Shown piece after piece: positions 8,323 to 17,556 of a stretch of DNA of 64,000 bases. The stretch covers positions 992,001 to 1,056,000 of the forward strand of contig NZ_CP126158.1 in the NCBI RefSeq assembly GCF_030127145.1. Reading direction: 5' to 3'. This DNA comes from Halobaculum halobium (GTDB lineage: Archaea > Halobacteriota > Halobacteria > Halobacteriales > Haloferacaceae). Below the pieces are notes generated by a model. The model saw nothing but the letters and a program-made list of their open reading frames with translations, searched no databases and was not told where the DNA came from. Position 1 is the first letter of the stretch; each line of letters opens with the position of its first letter. Position numbers and translations under genes: made by a program.

Positions 8323-9681
8323 ATGAACCCGCCGGACGGCGAGGTCGGCGCCGCGCTCGCGCCCGACGCGGACGCGGCGCTGGTGAGCCGGAGCTGCGAG
8401 GTGTCGGACATCTCTTTCGGGTCGTTCCTCGCGGCCGGGGACCGCCACCGGATCCACTGGGCGGCCCCAGACGGGCTCGAAGTGGTCGGCGGCGGCGCGG
8501 CCGCTCGGCTCACCGCCGACGCCCCCAACCGCTTCGCGTCCCTGCGGAACGACGCCGAGACGCTGTTTTCGTCCGTCGACCACGAGGGGCCGGCGGCGAC
8601 GCGCCCGCGCGTCTTCGGCGGCCTCTCGTTCGGTCCGGACCACGACCCCGAGGGCGTCTGGGCGGGCTTTCCCGCCGCGGCGTTCACGCTCCCGGCCGTC
8701 CAGCTCACCCGCGTCGACGACGGCACGTACCTCACCGTGACGCAGTACGGACCCGATGCGGACGCCGACGGCGTCGAGGACGCGCTGGCGGTCGCCCGCG
8801 ACCGCCTCGACGACCTCCCGATGATGCGCGCCCGCGGCGAGAAGCCGGGCGTCGTCGGCACGGCGTGGCTCGTCGACCGCGACGAGTGGACCGCCCAGGT
8901 GGCGAGCGTGATCGACCGCATCCGCGGCGGCGACCTCCGGAAGGCGGTGCTGGCGACGGCGCTGCGCGTCGACCTCGGCGACGGGATCGACATCCCCGAC
9001 ACGCTGGGTCGCCTCCGGCGAACCTATCCCGAGTGCTACCGGTTCCTGATCCAGCCGACCGGCGAGAAGGGGTTCTTCGGTCCGCCGCCGGAACGGCTGG
9101 TCCGCCGCGACGGCGAGGTGGTCGAGACGGAGGCCCTCGCGGGGTCGATGCCGCGCGGCGACACGCCCGAGGCGGACGCCGAGCACGCGCGCTCGCTGCT
9201 CGAATCGGACAAGCTCCAGCACGAACAGCGGCTCGTCGTCGACACGATCTGCGAGCAACTGGACGCGTTCGGCACCGTCGGGGAGGGCGAGCAGGGCGTC
9301 CGCAAGCTCACCAACATCCAGCACCTCCAGACGCCGATCACCGCCGTTCTCGACGGCGACACACACGTCCTCGAACTCGTCGAGGCGCTCCACCCCACAC
9401 CCGCGGTCGGCGGGCTCCCGCTCGATCTGGCGCTGGAGACGATCCGCGAGACGGAGACGTGGGACCGGGGATGGTACGCGTCGCCGGTCGGCTGGTTCGA
9501 CGCCGCCGGCGACGGCGAGTTCGCGGTCGGCATCCGGTCGGGCGTCGCCGGCGGCCGCGAGGCGACGCTGTTCGCCGGCAACGGCATCGTCGGCGACTCC
9601 GACCCCGCCGACGAGTGGGACGAGCTCCAGCCGAAGGTGCGGCCGATCATGGACGAGTTGGAGCGCGAGCCCGAGCGGTAG
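8323..9681 (+). CDS. menF: Isochorismate synthase (MenF)
   Basis: 452 residues of the chorismate-utilising enzyme family. Motifs in order: EALAGSMPRG (substrate and Mg contact), VRKLTNIQHLQTPI, LHPTPAVGGLP, the ASPVGWFDAAGDGEFAVGIR segment and LFAGNGIVGDSDPADEW. These mark isochorismate synthase, which converts chorismate to isochorismate for menaquinone, the main haloarchaeal respiratory quinone. The ATG at 8323 is immediately preceded by TA and follows a short AT-rich stretch. menD, often the next gene, is not here; instead an M24 peptidase follows after a repeat-rich gap of about 210 bases. Confidence 0.92.
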   Translation: MNPPDGEVGAALAPDADAALVSRSCEVSDISFGSFLAAGDRHRIHWAAPDGLEVVGGGAAARLTADAPNRFASLRNDAETLFSSVDHEGPAATRPRVFGGLSFGPDHDPEGVWAGFPAAAFTLPAVQLTRVDDGTYLTVTQYGPDADADGVEDALAVARDRLDDLPMMRARGEKPGVVGTAWLVDRDEWTAQVASVIDRIRGGDLRKAVLATALRVDLGDGIDIPDTLGRLRRTYPECYRFLIQPTGEKGFFGPPPERLVRRDGEVVETEALAGSMPRGDTPEADAEHARSLLESDKLQHEQRLVVDTICEQLDAFGTVGEGEQGVRKLTNIQHLQTPITAVLDGDTHVLELVEALHPTPAVGGLPLDLALETIRETETWDRGWYASPVGWFDAAGDGEFAVGIRSGVAGGREATLFAGNGIVGDSDPADEWDELQPKVRPIMDELEREPER

Positions 9682-9755
9682 CGAGGCCTCGGTTCGGCGA
9701 ACGGCGCGAGCCGTGAGCAGGCGCGAGACGCGAACGGAGCGAGCGTCTCGGATAC

Positions 9756-9783
9756 GCGAGCGGGGAGGAACGACCCGCGAGCC
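9756..9783 (+). repeat. Intergenic 28-bp direct repeat, copy 1
   Basis: An exact 28-base match to 22301-22328, located between menF and the M24 peptidase gene. Both copies are embedded in related GC-rich intergenic DNA carrying GCGAGGCCTCG and GAGCCGTGAGCAG motifs. This looks like a dispersed haloarchaeal intergenic repeat family rather than a coding feature. Confidence 0.7.
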
Positions 9784-9892
9784 ACGGCGACGACTGACCG
9801 CGGTCGGCGGCGACCGCCCCCGCGCGGCCTCAGATCGCGGTCTGGCCACCCGCCTGCCGAACCACTAACACCTCCGCCCGCGTGCGTCGACC

Positions 9893-11069
9893 ATGAGCGA
9901 CGCAGGCGAGGTCGAGGAGTCGACACGGCGGTCGTCGAGGAGAAGGTCGCGGCCGCGCGGGAGGCGGTCGCTGCCAGCGAGGACGCGGACGCGTGGCTGT
10001 CGATCGGCCGCGAGACGGACGTGAGCCCGGAGCCGTGTTTCCCGTACCTGCTCGGCTTCGACGTTGTGTGGCCCACTGCGGTCGTCGTCGGCCCGGCGTC
10101 GTCGGCGGTCGTGCTCGGGCGCCACGACGCGCCGACGGCCCGCGATCTGGGGGTCCACGAGGTGCGCGCGTACGATGAGTCGATCGCCGGGGCGCTGCGC
10201 GACGTGCTCGACGGGATGGACGCCGAGCGCGTCGCGCTCAACTACGACCGCGACGACGTGGTCGCCGACGGGCTCTCGCACGGGCTCTTTCTCCAACTGC
10301 GAGACTACCTCCCCGACCGCGAGTTCACGAGCGCGAGCGACTTGATCCGGCGACTGCGCGGGGAGAAATCCGAGACCGAGTACGAGCGCGTCCGGGCGGC
10401 CGCCGCCGAGACCGAGGAACTGCTCCAGACCGCGACGGCGACGTGGACGCCGGAAACGACCGAACGGGAGTTCGCCGAGTTCCTCCACGAGCGAATGGCC
10501 GAGCGCGGACTCGACTCCGCGTGGGCGTGGGACTACTGCCCGACCGTCCACATGGGCGACCGCGAGGTCGGCCACACCCTGCCGGGCGAGCACACCGTCG
10601 ACCAGGGGGAACTGCTGCACGTCGACTTCGGGATCAGACGCGACGGCTACGCCTCGGACATCCAGCGACTCTGGGTCCGCGGGGAGGCGAGCGCCGGTCT
10701 CCGCGAGGCGTTCCGCGACGTGCGCGCCGCCATCGACGCCGGGCACGACGCGCTCGGGCCGGGTGCGGTCGGCCACGAGGTCGACGCCGCCGCGCGCGAG
10801 GCGCTCACTTCCCGGGAGTGGCCGGCCTTCGAGCACGCCTTCGGCCACCAGGTCGGGCGCGCGGCCCACGACGGGGGACCCTGCTCGGGCCGGAGTGGGA
10901 GCGCTACGGGGAGGCGCCGCGCCACGAGGTGCGCCCGGGGGAGGTGTACACGATGGAGCTGGGCGTCGCGACCGAGTGGGGGTACGTCGGACAAGAAGAG
11001 ATGGTCCGCGTCACCGAGGCGGGCGCGGAGTGGGTGGTGCCGCCGCAGACGGAACTGCGGACGCTGTGA
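9893..11069 (+). pseudogene. M24 metallopeptidase (Xaa-Pro aminopeptidase-like), two one-base deletions
   Basis: As sequenced the gene occupies three frames. MSDAGEVEES begins at ATG 9893; the frame changes near 9917-9921, after which DTAVVEEKVAAAREAVAASE leads into the main domain. At the G-run 10873-10877 it changes again to TLLGPEWERYG and ends TELRTL at 11069. One added base at each site gives a full-length M24 peptidase with all five metal ligands: D in HVDFG, D in ASDIQR, H in FEHAFGHQVG, E in YTMELGV and E in GQEEMV. Xaa-Pro peptidases of this family remove N-terminal residues before proline. Both deletions are probably sequencing errors. An intact second M24 gene lies at 56290. Confidence 0.8.
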
Positions 11070-11120
11070 TCCCAGGGGCCGACCCCGACGACGAGCGACC
11101 CCCCGGAGCGGCACGGTGAA

Positions 11121-12848
11121 GTGCGGCGGGTGCGGACTCCCGGTGTGAATTTCGACCTCGCGCTCGGCTCCCGCGCGGCGGTCGTCGTCGCCGCGATCCT
11201 CGCGGTCGTCGCGACGGTCGCGCTGGACCGCCTTGCCGGCGGCGACCGCGCCGCAGTCCTCCGGCGTCGACTGATCCTCGGCGTCCCGTGGGGCACCCTC
11301 ACCGTCGCGGCGCTCGTGCTCGCGGTGTATCTATTCGTGCAGGGCGGGTGGGATCACTGGTACCGTCCCGTCGTCGTCCCGTTTCGCGCGTGGTCGTACT
11401 TCGCCCCGCTGGGCGTGGCCGTCTCGGGGTTCGCGCACTCCGGACCGGGCCACCTGCTCGGAAACCTCTTCGGGACGCTCGCGGTCGCACCGCTGGTCGA
11501 GTACGCCGTCGGGCACTTCCCGCGCGAACGCGGGTCGTCCTCGTTCGGGTCGGCTCGCGACACCCCCTACGTCCGCGCGTTCGTGCTGTTCCCCGCGGCG
11601 ACGGTCGCCGTCGGGTTCGTCTCGGGCGCGTTCGCGCTCGGCCCCGTGATCGGCTTCTCCGGCGTCGTCTTCGCGTTCGTCGGCGCCGCGCTGGTGTACT
11701 ACCCGCTCGGGACGGTCGTCGCGCTCTCGGCGTCAGGGCTGCTCTCGACGGCCTACCGCGCGCTCTCCTCGCCGGTCGTCGAGGCCAGCGGACGCCCGGC
11801 GTACATCTCCCCGTGGTGGGCCGACATCGCCATCCAGGGGCACGCGCTCGGGCTGCTCGTCGGCGTGCTCGCGGCGGCGTGGCTGGCGGCCGCTCGCGGC
11901 GACGATCTTCCGCGGCCGCGACGGCTCGCGTTGGGGGCGCTGCTCGTCGGCGTAGAACAGTCGCTGTGGGCGGTGTACTGGTACCGCGGCGGCGAGACGT
12001 ACGTCCTGTTTCGCGCGATCGGCCTCGCGGCGGTGGCGCTGCTCGCGGTGTTCGTGGCGGCGCTGGCCGTCGACCGGAGGGCGCCGTCCGCAGACACCGT
12101 CCGAGAGGCGTTACGCGGTCTCACGCCCCGCCGGGGGTCGGTCGCCGCCCTGCTCGTCGTCCTCGCGGCGCTGTCGGGGCCGGCCGTGTTCGTGAACCTC
12201 GTCGCCGTCGACGACGAGCCGCTTCCGGGCGACCCGGTCGAGGTCCGCGGCTACAGCGTCACGTACGCGGAGAACGTCGAAAACGGGATGGTGTCGGTGA
12301 TCGACGTGGACGCGTTCGGCGAGACGACGAGCGTCACCACCTCCGGGGTCGTCGTTCGCAACCCCGACCGCGGCGTCTGGACGACCGCCGTCTCGAAGGG
12401 CAGGCTCGCCTTCTCGGGGCGCCAGCGAGTGGTCGTCGGCGGCGTCGGCTGGCGCGAGGTGGTCACCGTCACCCGCCGCGGCTGGACGACCGTCGGCGGC
12501 GACGGACCCGCCTACCGGGTGACGCTGGCTCACGGCAACGAGACGACGCTCGCGTTCCGCTCGAACGCGTCGACCGCGGAGCCGCAGATCGGGGGGCGCA
12601 ACGTCTCGGTCGCTCCCACGGACGCCGGCTTCGAGCTGCTCGTCGAGGACGGGAACCGGAGCGTTCGCGCGCCGATCCCCGGCGAGAACGAGACGGTCGC
12701 CGCCGGCGGCCTGACGTTCGTGCGCGACGGCCGGGCCGTGTTCGCGCTCGCGGGCGAGGTGACGGGCAACGTCTCCGCGGGGAACGCCACGGCGCCGACG
12801 CGGGTGCGAGTAGCGACGAGAGAGCGGTACGGCGGACGAAACGGCTGA
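11121..12848 (+). CDS. Rhomboid-family intramembrane serine protease with C-terminal exterior domain
   Basis: 575 residues from GTG 11121 (another GTG at 11145 is possible). The rhomboid core spans about residues 50-260: HSGPGHLLGN in the second helix, the catalytic serine S180 in GFSG, and the partner histidine H241 in IQGHALG. Three further hydrophobic helices lead to residue 365, then a 200-residue beta-rich domain containing many N-x-S/T sequons (NETT, NAST, NVSV, NRSV, NETV, NVSA, NATA), which implies exposure outside the cell. Rhomboids cleave membrane proteins within their helices. This exterior domain is not part of the standard rhomboid and may select substrates. Confidence 0.88.
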   Translation: MRRVRTPGVNFDLALGSRAAVVVAAILAVVATVALDRLAGGDRAAVLRRRLILGVPWGTLTVAALVLAVYLFVQGGWDHWYRPVVVPFRAWSYFAPLGVAVSGFAHSGPGHLLGNLFGTLAVAPLVEYAVGHFPRERGSSSFGSARDTPYVRAFVLFPAATVAVGFVSGAFALGPVIGFSGVVFAFVGAALVYYPLGTVVALSASGLLSTAYRALSSPVVEASGRPAYISPWWADIAIQGHALGLLVGVLAAAWLAAARGDDLPRPRRLALGALLVGVEQSLWAVYWYRGGETYVLFRAIGLAAVALLAVFVAALAVDRRAPSADTVREALRGLTPRRGSVAALLVVLAALSGPAVFVNLVAVDDEPLPGDPVEVRGYSVTYAENVENGMVSVIDVDAFGETTSVTTSGVVVRNPDRGVWTTAVSKGRLAFSGRQRVVVGGVGWREVVTVTRRGWTTVGGDGPAYRVTLAHGNETTLAFRSNASTAEPQIGGRNVSVAPTDAGFELLVEDGNRSVRAPIPGENETVAAGGLTFVRDGRAVFALAGEVTGNVSAGNATAPTRVRVATRERYGGRNG

Positions 12849-12876
12849 CCCGGACCGACGGACATCACCTCGCCCG

Positions 12877-13559
12877 TCAGGCGTCGCCGGCGCCGTCGCC
12901 GCTGTCGTCGCCGTCGCCGGTGCGGTCCCACTCGATGCGGAACACTTCGGCGTCCACGTCCGCGGACTCGCTCGTCTGATGCTCGAACGTCCGGTCGAGC
13001 GTGAGCGTCGCGGCGAACGCGTCGGTCACCTCGCCGCCCGCGTCGGCGGCGAACGACTCGACGAACTCGCGGCTGCCGGCATTGTGGACAGAGTAGGAGA
13101 CGTCAGCCAGGTCGGCCACCGCTCCCAGAAACGCGCGGTCGGCGTGTTCGTTTCCGGTCTGCGCGCCGAACGGCGGGTTCATGATCGCGGTGATCGGGCC
13201 GTCTGCGGCGAGTCGCTCGCGCGCGAGCGGCGGCCGCGTCGCGTCCGCGCACAGCCAGTGGACCTCGGTGCTGGCGCCGACGCGTCGCTCGTTCTCTCGG
13301 GCGACCGCGAGGGCGCCGACGTCGAGTTCGACGCCGATCACGCGCGCGGCGCCCCGGAGCGCGGCGCCGAGTGCGAACATCCCCGTGCCCGCGCCGAGGT
13401 CGACGACCGTCCGACCGGCCACGTCGCCGCGGAGGTCCGCGAGGTGGACGACGTGAGCGGCCACGTCGGCGGGCGTGGGATACTGTTCGAGGCTGGCGGT
13501 CGGGTCGGCGAAGCCGGCGACGACCGCCAGTTCTCCTCCAGCGCGCGGCGGCTCGACAC
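12877..13559 (-). CDS. METTL5-type N6-adenine methyltransferase, early frameshift
   Basis: A class I SAM methyltransferase: DLGAGTGMFALGA binds SAM and IMNPPFGAQ is the NPPF motif of N6-adenine methylases. With the LEQYPTPADVAAHVVHLADL N-terminal segment this marks the archaeal METTL5 group, likely an rRNA adenine methylase. GTG at 13559 starts SSRRALE, but the frame is then lost near 13533-13539; one added G gives RALEGELAVVAGFADP and a 227-residue protein. The GTG lies three bases after the stop of the upstream gene, so they are co-translated. An acidic low-complexity tail (DGDDSGDGAGDA) ends the protein. Confidence 0.82.
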
Positions 13560-13562
13560 GCT

Positions 13563-13982
13563 TCAGGCGCCGACGCCGTCGGTTCGGTCGCCGAACACGT
13601 CGCCCTCGACGGTGAGCGAGACGCCCTCGCGGTCGGCGCGCTCGGCGAGCGCGTCCAGCGCCGGGCGGACCTTCGCCGGGTCGGCGACGGCGCCGGGCTC
13701 GACGACGAGTTCGCCGGCGCCGAGGTGGCTCGCGGCGCGCAGCAGCGACCGGAGCCGGTCGGCCTCTCGCTGGGTCTCGATAGAGCAGTCGGCGCCGAAC
13801 TCCGCCTCGACGCGGAGACCCGCCGGAACGTACCCCTCGTCGGCCAACGCCGCGCGGAGGTCGCGGAGGTCGTCGGGCGCGGTCGACAGCAAGGCGTCGG
13901 CGTCGATGGTGACCGGCTCGGCATCGACCGACTCGGCGGTCGCGACGGCCCGCTGGACGTGCGTGGGCGACTGAGTGCTCAT
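13563..13982 (-). CDS. Conserved haloarchaeal protein in operon with METTL5
   Basis: 139 residues, no family recognised with certainty. It is acidic and alternates helices with short strands; the middle part ETQREADRLRSLLRAASHLG followed by AGELVVEPGAVADP looks like an alpha/beta domain, and it ends GDVFGDRTDGVGA. It contains a single cysteine, so it is not a TRMT112-like zinc protein, the known METTL5 partner in eukaryotes. Its stop is three bases from the METTL5 start, so the two should be made together and may act on the same RNA substrate or complex. A TATA-like element at 14002-14010 precedes the ATG. Confidence 0.78.
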   Translation of the reverse strand: MSTQSPTHVQRAVATAESVDAEPVTIDADALLSTAPDDLRDLRAALADEGYVPAGLRVEAEFGADCSIETQREADRLRSLLRAASHLGAGELVVEPGAVADPAKVRPALDALAERADREGVSLTVEGDVFGDRTDGVGA

Positions 13983-14001
13983 ACATCACCGTCTGTCTGG
14001 T

Positions 14002-14010
14002 AATACTAAA
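14002..14010 (-). promoter_or_regulatory. TATA element of the METTL5 operon
   Basis: TTTAGTATT on the minus strand, centred about 24 bases before the ATG at 13982. Confidence 0.5.
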
Positions 14011-14077
14011 GCGTTTGTGAATGTCTAGGAGTTATCAATCGGCGGCAGATCCTTCCCTGGGTGGATATCCCCGTCAA

Positions 14078-14114
14078 CCCAGATCCCGGTATCCGATATT
14101 CGACCGGATCTGGG
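14078..14114. repeat. 9-bp inverted repeat upstream of tfb
   Basis: Arms CCCAGATCC (14078-14086) and GGATCTGGG (14106-14114) are separated by 19 bases that themselves contain ATCCG and CGGAT. The element lies in the gap between the METTL5 operon and tfb, 135 bases before the tfb ATG. It could be an operator, a hairpin in RNA, or part of a divergent control region; no known protein site is recognised. Confidence 0.5.
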
Positions 14115-14217
14115 GGGTCACATAGCTATCGGTTCGTCAGACACCGCTAATACGCCCGATAGGGCCGGATATGGGGTTTCTGCTGGGCGAATCGACTCAT
14201 CGTCCTCGCCCAAAGAG

Positions 14218-14224
14218 TTAAATA
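14218..14224 (+). promoter_or_regulatory. TATA box of tfb
   Basis: TTAAATA centred 28 bases before the ATG at 14249, the expected position for a leaderless transcript. Confidence 0.6.
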
Positions 14225-14248
14225 CGAGCCGCGACAGAAGACTTATTA

Positions 14249-15205
14249 ATGGAAGGTCCGAGCCGACAGCGACAGCGAGAGGCGGGCGAGTCGGAAAAAC
14301 AGTCGGACGAGCAGCTCACGTGTCCGGAGTGCTCCAGCGACGACGTCGTGATGGACGCGGACCAGGGGGAGTTGGTCTGTGACGACTGCGGGTTGGTTCT
14401 CGACGAGCGTCAGATCGATCGGGGGCCGGAGTGGCGGGCGTTCAATCACTCCGAGCGGCAGTCGAAGTCGCGGGTGGGCGCGCCCGTGACCGAGACGATG
14501 CACGACAAGGGCCTGACTACCACGATCGACTGGAAGGACAAGGACGCCTACGGGCGCTCGCTCAGCTCCGAGAAGCGCTCGCAGATGCACCGCCTGCGCA
14601 AGTGGCAGGAGCGCATCCGCACGAAAGACGCGGGCGAACGCAACCTCCAGTTCGCCCTCTCTGAAATCGACCGCATGGCCAGCGCGCTGGGCGTCCCCCG
14701 CTCGGTCCGCGAGGTCGCCTCCGTCATCTACCGCCGCGCCCTCAAAGAAGACCTCATCCGCGGCCGCTCCATCGAAGGCGTCGCCACCGCAGCGCTGTAC
14801 GCGGCGTGTCGCCAAGAGGGCATCCCCCGCTCGCTCGACGAGGTCGCCGAGGTGTCCCGCGTCGAGCAGAAGGAGATCGGCCGGACCTATCGATACATCT
14901 CCCAGGAGTTGGGGCTCGAACTGAAGCCGGTCGACCCCAAGCAGTTCGTCCCCCGCTTCGCCTCCGCCCTCGGTCTCAGCGAGGAGACGCAGGCGAAGGC
15001 GACCGAGATCATCGACGTGTCCGCCGAGCAGGGACTGCTGTCGGGGAAGTCGCCGACGGGATTCGCCGCGGCGGCCATCTACGCCGCGTCCCTGCTGTGT
15101 AACGAGAAGAAGACCCAACGCGAGGTCGCCGACGTCGCCCAGGTCACCGAAGTCACCATCCGCAACCGCTATCAAGAACAGATCGAAGCGATGGGCTTCC
15201 GCTAA
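14249..15205 (+). CDS. tfb: Transcription initiation factor IIB (TFB)
   Basis: 318 residues. An N-terminal zinc ribbon has C25-x2-C28 and C44-x2-C47 (CPEC and CDDC), followed by the B-reader/linker region with RGPEWRAF. Two cyclin-fold repeats span about residues 115-205 and 215-310. The second ends with a helix-turn-helix ([16 protein letters not shown]) that contacts the BRE beside the TATA box. TFB recruits RNA polymerase to TBP-bound promoters. Haloarchaea carry several TFB paralogs with overlapping regulons; which one this is cannot be said from the window. The start is supported by a TATA element 28 bases upstream. Confidence 0.96.
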   Translation: MEGPSRQRQREAGESEKQSDEQLTCPECSSDDVVMDADQGELVCDDCGLVLDERQIDRGPEWRAFNHSERQSKSRVGAPVTETMHDKGLTTTIDWKDKDAYGRSLSSEKRSQMHRLRKWQERIRTKDAGERNLQFALSEIDRMASALGVPRSVREVASVIYRRALKEDLIRGRSIEGVATAALYAACRQEGIPRSLDEVAEVSRVEQKEIGRTYRYISQELGLELKPVDPKQFVPRFASALGLSEETQAKATEIIDVSAEQGLLSGKSPTGFAAAAIYAASLLCNEKKTQREVADVAQVTEVTIRNRYQEQIEAMGFR

Positions 15206-15457
15206 CACGGCGTCGACTCGCAGACAGTCCCCAAGCGAACGTTTTTCTCGGATCCCGGGACCACCCCCGCCATGATCTGACTGCTGCCGCGCGGCGGTCA
15301 GCGGGTGCGGGGCCGACCGAGAGGTGGTCTCCGTGCGAACGGCGCGAGCCGTCCGCGCGTGCGGTCTCCCGTCGCGTGTCGCGTCGTCGGTTCTCTCCCG
15401 GCCGGAGGCACCTCAGACGGCGCACCGACCGCCTGTCAGCTATCCGTCCAGCGGCGC

Positions 15458-17119
15458 TCACGTCTCGACGAACACGACGACCTGCCGGTCCCACAGCCCC
15501 AACCGGAGGTCGTACTGCCGGTAGCCGTCCCCGAGATTCGTGTTCACCGCGACGCGGCGGGCTGGCGTGGTGATCACGACCGGCGGCGCGTCGGCGCCGA
15601 ACTCGGCGGCCGTGCGGACGCTCGTCGTCTCCGCGTCCACCCGTTCGAAGTACCACTGGAGCGGGAGCCGCGCACCCCACGCGTCGCGGTCCGCGGCGGC
15701 GACCGGCGGGAGCGCGTACTCCTGTTCGGTGTACAGGCGGTCGCCGACGTACGCCGCGTCCGCGCCGCCGCCGCTGCTGTCGCGGATCGCGGCTTCTGCG
15801 GCCGCGAGCGTCGCATCGACGTCGCCCGACGGCTGGGCAAACTGCGAGAACTCGGAGCCGGGTTCGGGATCGGCGTACACGCCAGCGGCCGTCGCGCCGT
15901 AGCCGACGACCCCCGCCGAGGCGACGAGCAGCGCCGCGACGAGCCACGCGGGGTCACTCGCGCGAGCGTGGGATCGGAGGCCGCGCGCGATCCACGCGAG
16001 ACCGACGGCGCCGGGAAGCGCGAGCAGCGGCACCACGTGGACCGCGGTCCACGGTTCGACGCCCATTGAGGCGACGGGGAACGCGAGCAGTCCGAGTCCG
16101 GCGGCGTAGGCACCGAAGGCGACGACGCCGCGAGTGTCGGGGGTGTAGCGATCGCGGAGGAACCCGACGAGCCCGAACAGCAGCGCCGGCCACGCGGTCG
16201 CGACGACCGTTCGGACGTAGCCGGCGACCGCCGGGAGGAAAGAGTTGCCGTCGGCCGGAGGCGTCAGCCGCGCCGCGAACCGAAGCGCGACGAACCGCTC
16301 CGGCGCCTCGACGAACGCGAACGCCACCGCCGCGGGCAGCGTCGCGGGGGACCACAGCCCCGGTTCGACGCCGCCGCCGCGCGGGGCGAACACCAGCAGC
16401 GCCGCCCCGAGGAACACGAACAGCGCGCGAGCCAGCGTCGTCGACTCGGCGCGAAGCCACGCGAGGCCGGCCGCGAGGCGCGCGTGTGCCGCTGCCGGCA
16501 CGCCCTCGACGCGCGTCTCGTCTAACACGAGCGCGCCGGCGACGAGCCACAGCGGGAGGTACGCGGCGGCGAATCCCGAGGACCCGAGGGTGAGCGCGAG
16601 CGCCGCCGCCGCCACGTAGATCGGCCACCGTGCGCCGGTGGTTCGGTGGCGAACGAGCCCCCCGACGACGACGAGGCCAAACGCCGCCGCGAGTACGTCG
16701 CCGCGGAGGAACCGCGAGTAGTAGACGAGCAGTGGCGACCCCGCCAGGAGCGCCGACAGCGCGACCGTCTCGTCGTCGCGCAGCGGGCCGCGAAACAGCA
16801 GCGCTGCCGCGGGGAGCAGCCCTCCCGCAAGCGCGACCGCCGAGCGGGCGGCCGCGTCCGAGGAGCCGAGGAGGGCGATGGCCCAGCGAGTCGAGAGGTA
16901 CACGACCGGACCGCCGGCGGCCGGGCGGTACGAGTACACTCCCGTCTCGAGGTACCGAAGGGTCCAGTAGCCGACGCGCCCCTCGCTCCAGTGAAACGGG
17001 CGAACGCCGAGGAACGCAAAGCGGGCGACGAGCGCGAGCGCGACGACGGCCGCAACCGCGAGGACGGTCCGGTCGATCCCCTTCGACCGCGTCGCCCCGG
17101 TGCCGTCGCCGTCGGACAT
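15458..17119 (-). CDS. Multispan membrane protein, TIGR03663-like (glycosyltransferase-like)
   Basis: 553 residues with about ten to twelve hydrophobic helices over residues 15-420 and a soluble C-terminal domain of about 130 residues. The sequence after the first helix (FLGVRPFHWSEGRVGYWTLRYLE) and the RFLRGDVL segment match the architecture of TIGR03663 proteins, relatives of the PMT/ArnT glycosyltransferase superfamily; the acidic position in the first exterior loop is GVRPFHWSE rather than a clear DE pair. Function is unproven; transfer of a lipid-linked sugar is the usual suggestion. Start chosen at ATG 17119, just before the first helix; upstream in-frame sequence is basic and unlikely. 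Confidence 0.78.
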   Translation of the reverse strand: MSDGDGTGATRSKGIDRTVLAVAAVVALALVARFAFLGVRPFHWSEGRVGYWTLRYLETGVYSYRPAAGGPVVYLSTRWAIALLGSSDAAARSAVALAGGLLPAAALLFRGPLRDDETVALSALLAGSPLLVYYSRFLRGDVLAAAFGLVVVGGLVRHRTTGARWPIYVAAAALALTLGSSGFAAAYLPLWLVAGALVLDETRVEGVPAAAHARLAAGLAWLRAESTTLARALFVFLGAALLVFAPRGGGVEPGLWSPATLPAAVAFAFVEAPERFVALRFAARLTPPADGNSFLPAVAGYVRTVVATAWPALLFGLVGFLRDRYTPDTRGVVAFGAYAAGLGLLAFPVASMGVEPWTAVHVVPLLALPGAVGLAWIARGLRSHARASDPAWLVAALLVASAGVVGYGATAAGVYADPEPGSEFSQFAQPSGDVDATLAAAEAAIRDSSGGGADAAYVGDRLYTEQEYALPPVAAADRDAWGARLPLQWYFERVDAETTSVRTAAEFGADAPPVVITTPARRVAVNTNLGDGYRQYDLRLGLWDRQVVVFVET

Positions 17120-17247
17120 ACCCGGCCGTGTCCCCGCCGCGGTAGTAGGTCTTCGGGTTTTTCTTCGCCGTCGACGGCGTGGAGGGCCGTGGAAGCTGCG
17201 CTCCCCGAGGCGACACGCTCTTTCCGAACGGTCGCCGAGGGTCGAGT

Positions 17248-17556
17248 ATGTCGCTGGTCGCATCCCTGCCGGGCCGTCCGCTCACGGACGGCGAGATCGC
17301 GTCGCTGAACCGCGCCGACTCCGTCGAGCTCGCCGTCGCCGTCGAGAGCGACACCGACTCCGAGGCCGCCGAGGCGAACGCGGCGGCCGACGGCGCAGAG
17401 GGGCTCCTGCTGGCGACCGACTCGTGGGTGAAGGGCATCGACTTCCTCGGGGGCGCCTGGGAGGTCGTCGAATCGGTCGACATTCAACACGAGGAGGACC
17501 GCTACGACGCGCTGCGGGCGTGTGAGGACGCCGTCCGTGCGAACCGCGCTGAGTGA
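17248..17556 (+). CDS. Conserved haloarchaeal protein (102 aa)
   Basis: 102 residues, acidic, with alternating helices and strands (VELAVAVESDT, then LLLATDSWVKGIDFLGGAWEVVESV). No domain is recognised. The ATG at 17248 begins MSLVASLPGRPL and is followed without defect to TGA at 17556. It stands alone between a divergent membrane protein and a UspA gene on the same strand about 100 bases away. Codon use is like its neighbours, so it is very probably expressed, but nothing in it indicates a function. Confidence 0.65.
   Translation: MSLVASLPGRPLTDGEIASLNRADSVELAVAVESDTDSEAAEANAAADGAEGLLLATDSWVKGIDFLGGAWEVVESVDIQHEEDRYDALRACEDAVRANRAE

Noticed and set aside
4456-10877. Programmed ribosomal frameshifting
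   Set aside because: Seven unrelated genes would each need it, there are no slippery heptamers with following structure, and all sites are plain missing bases.
15236-15250. Transcription terminator after tfb (CGTTTTTCTCGG)
   Set aside because: A single short T-run without supporting structure; too common in this genome to call.
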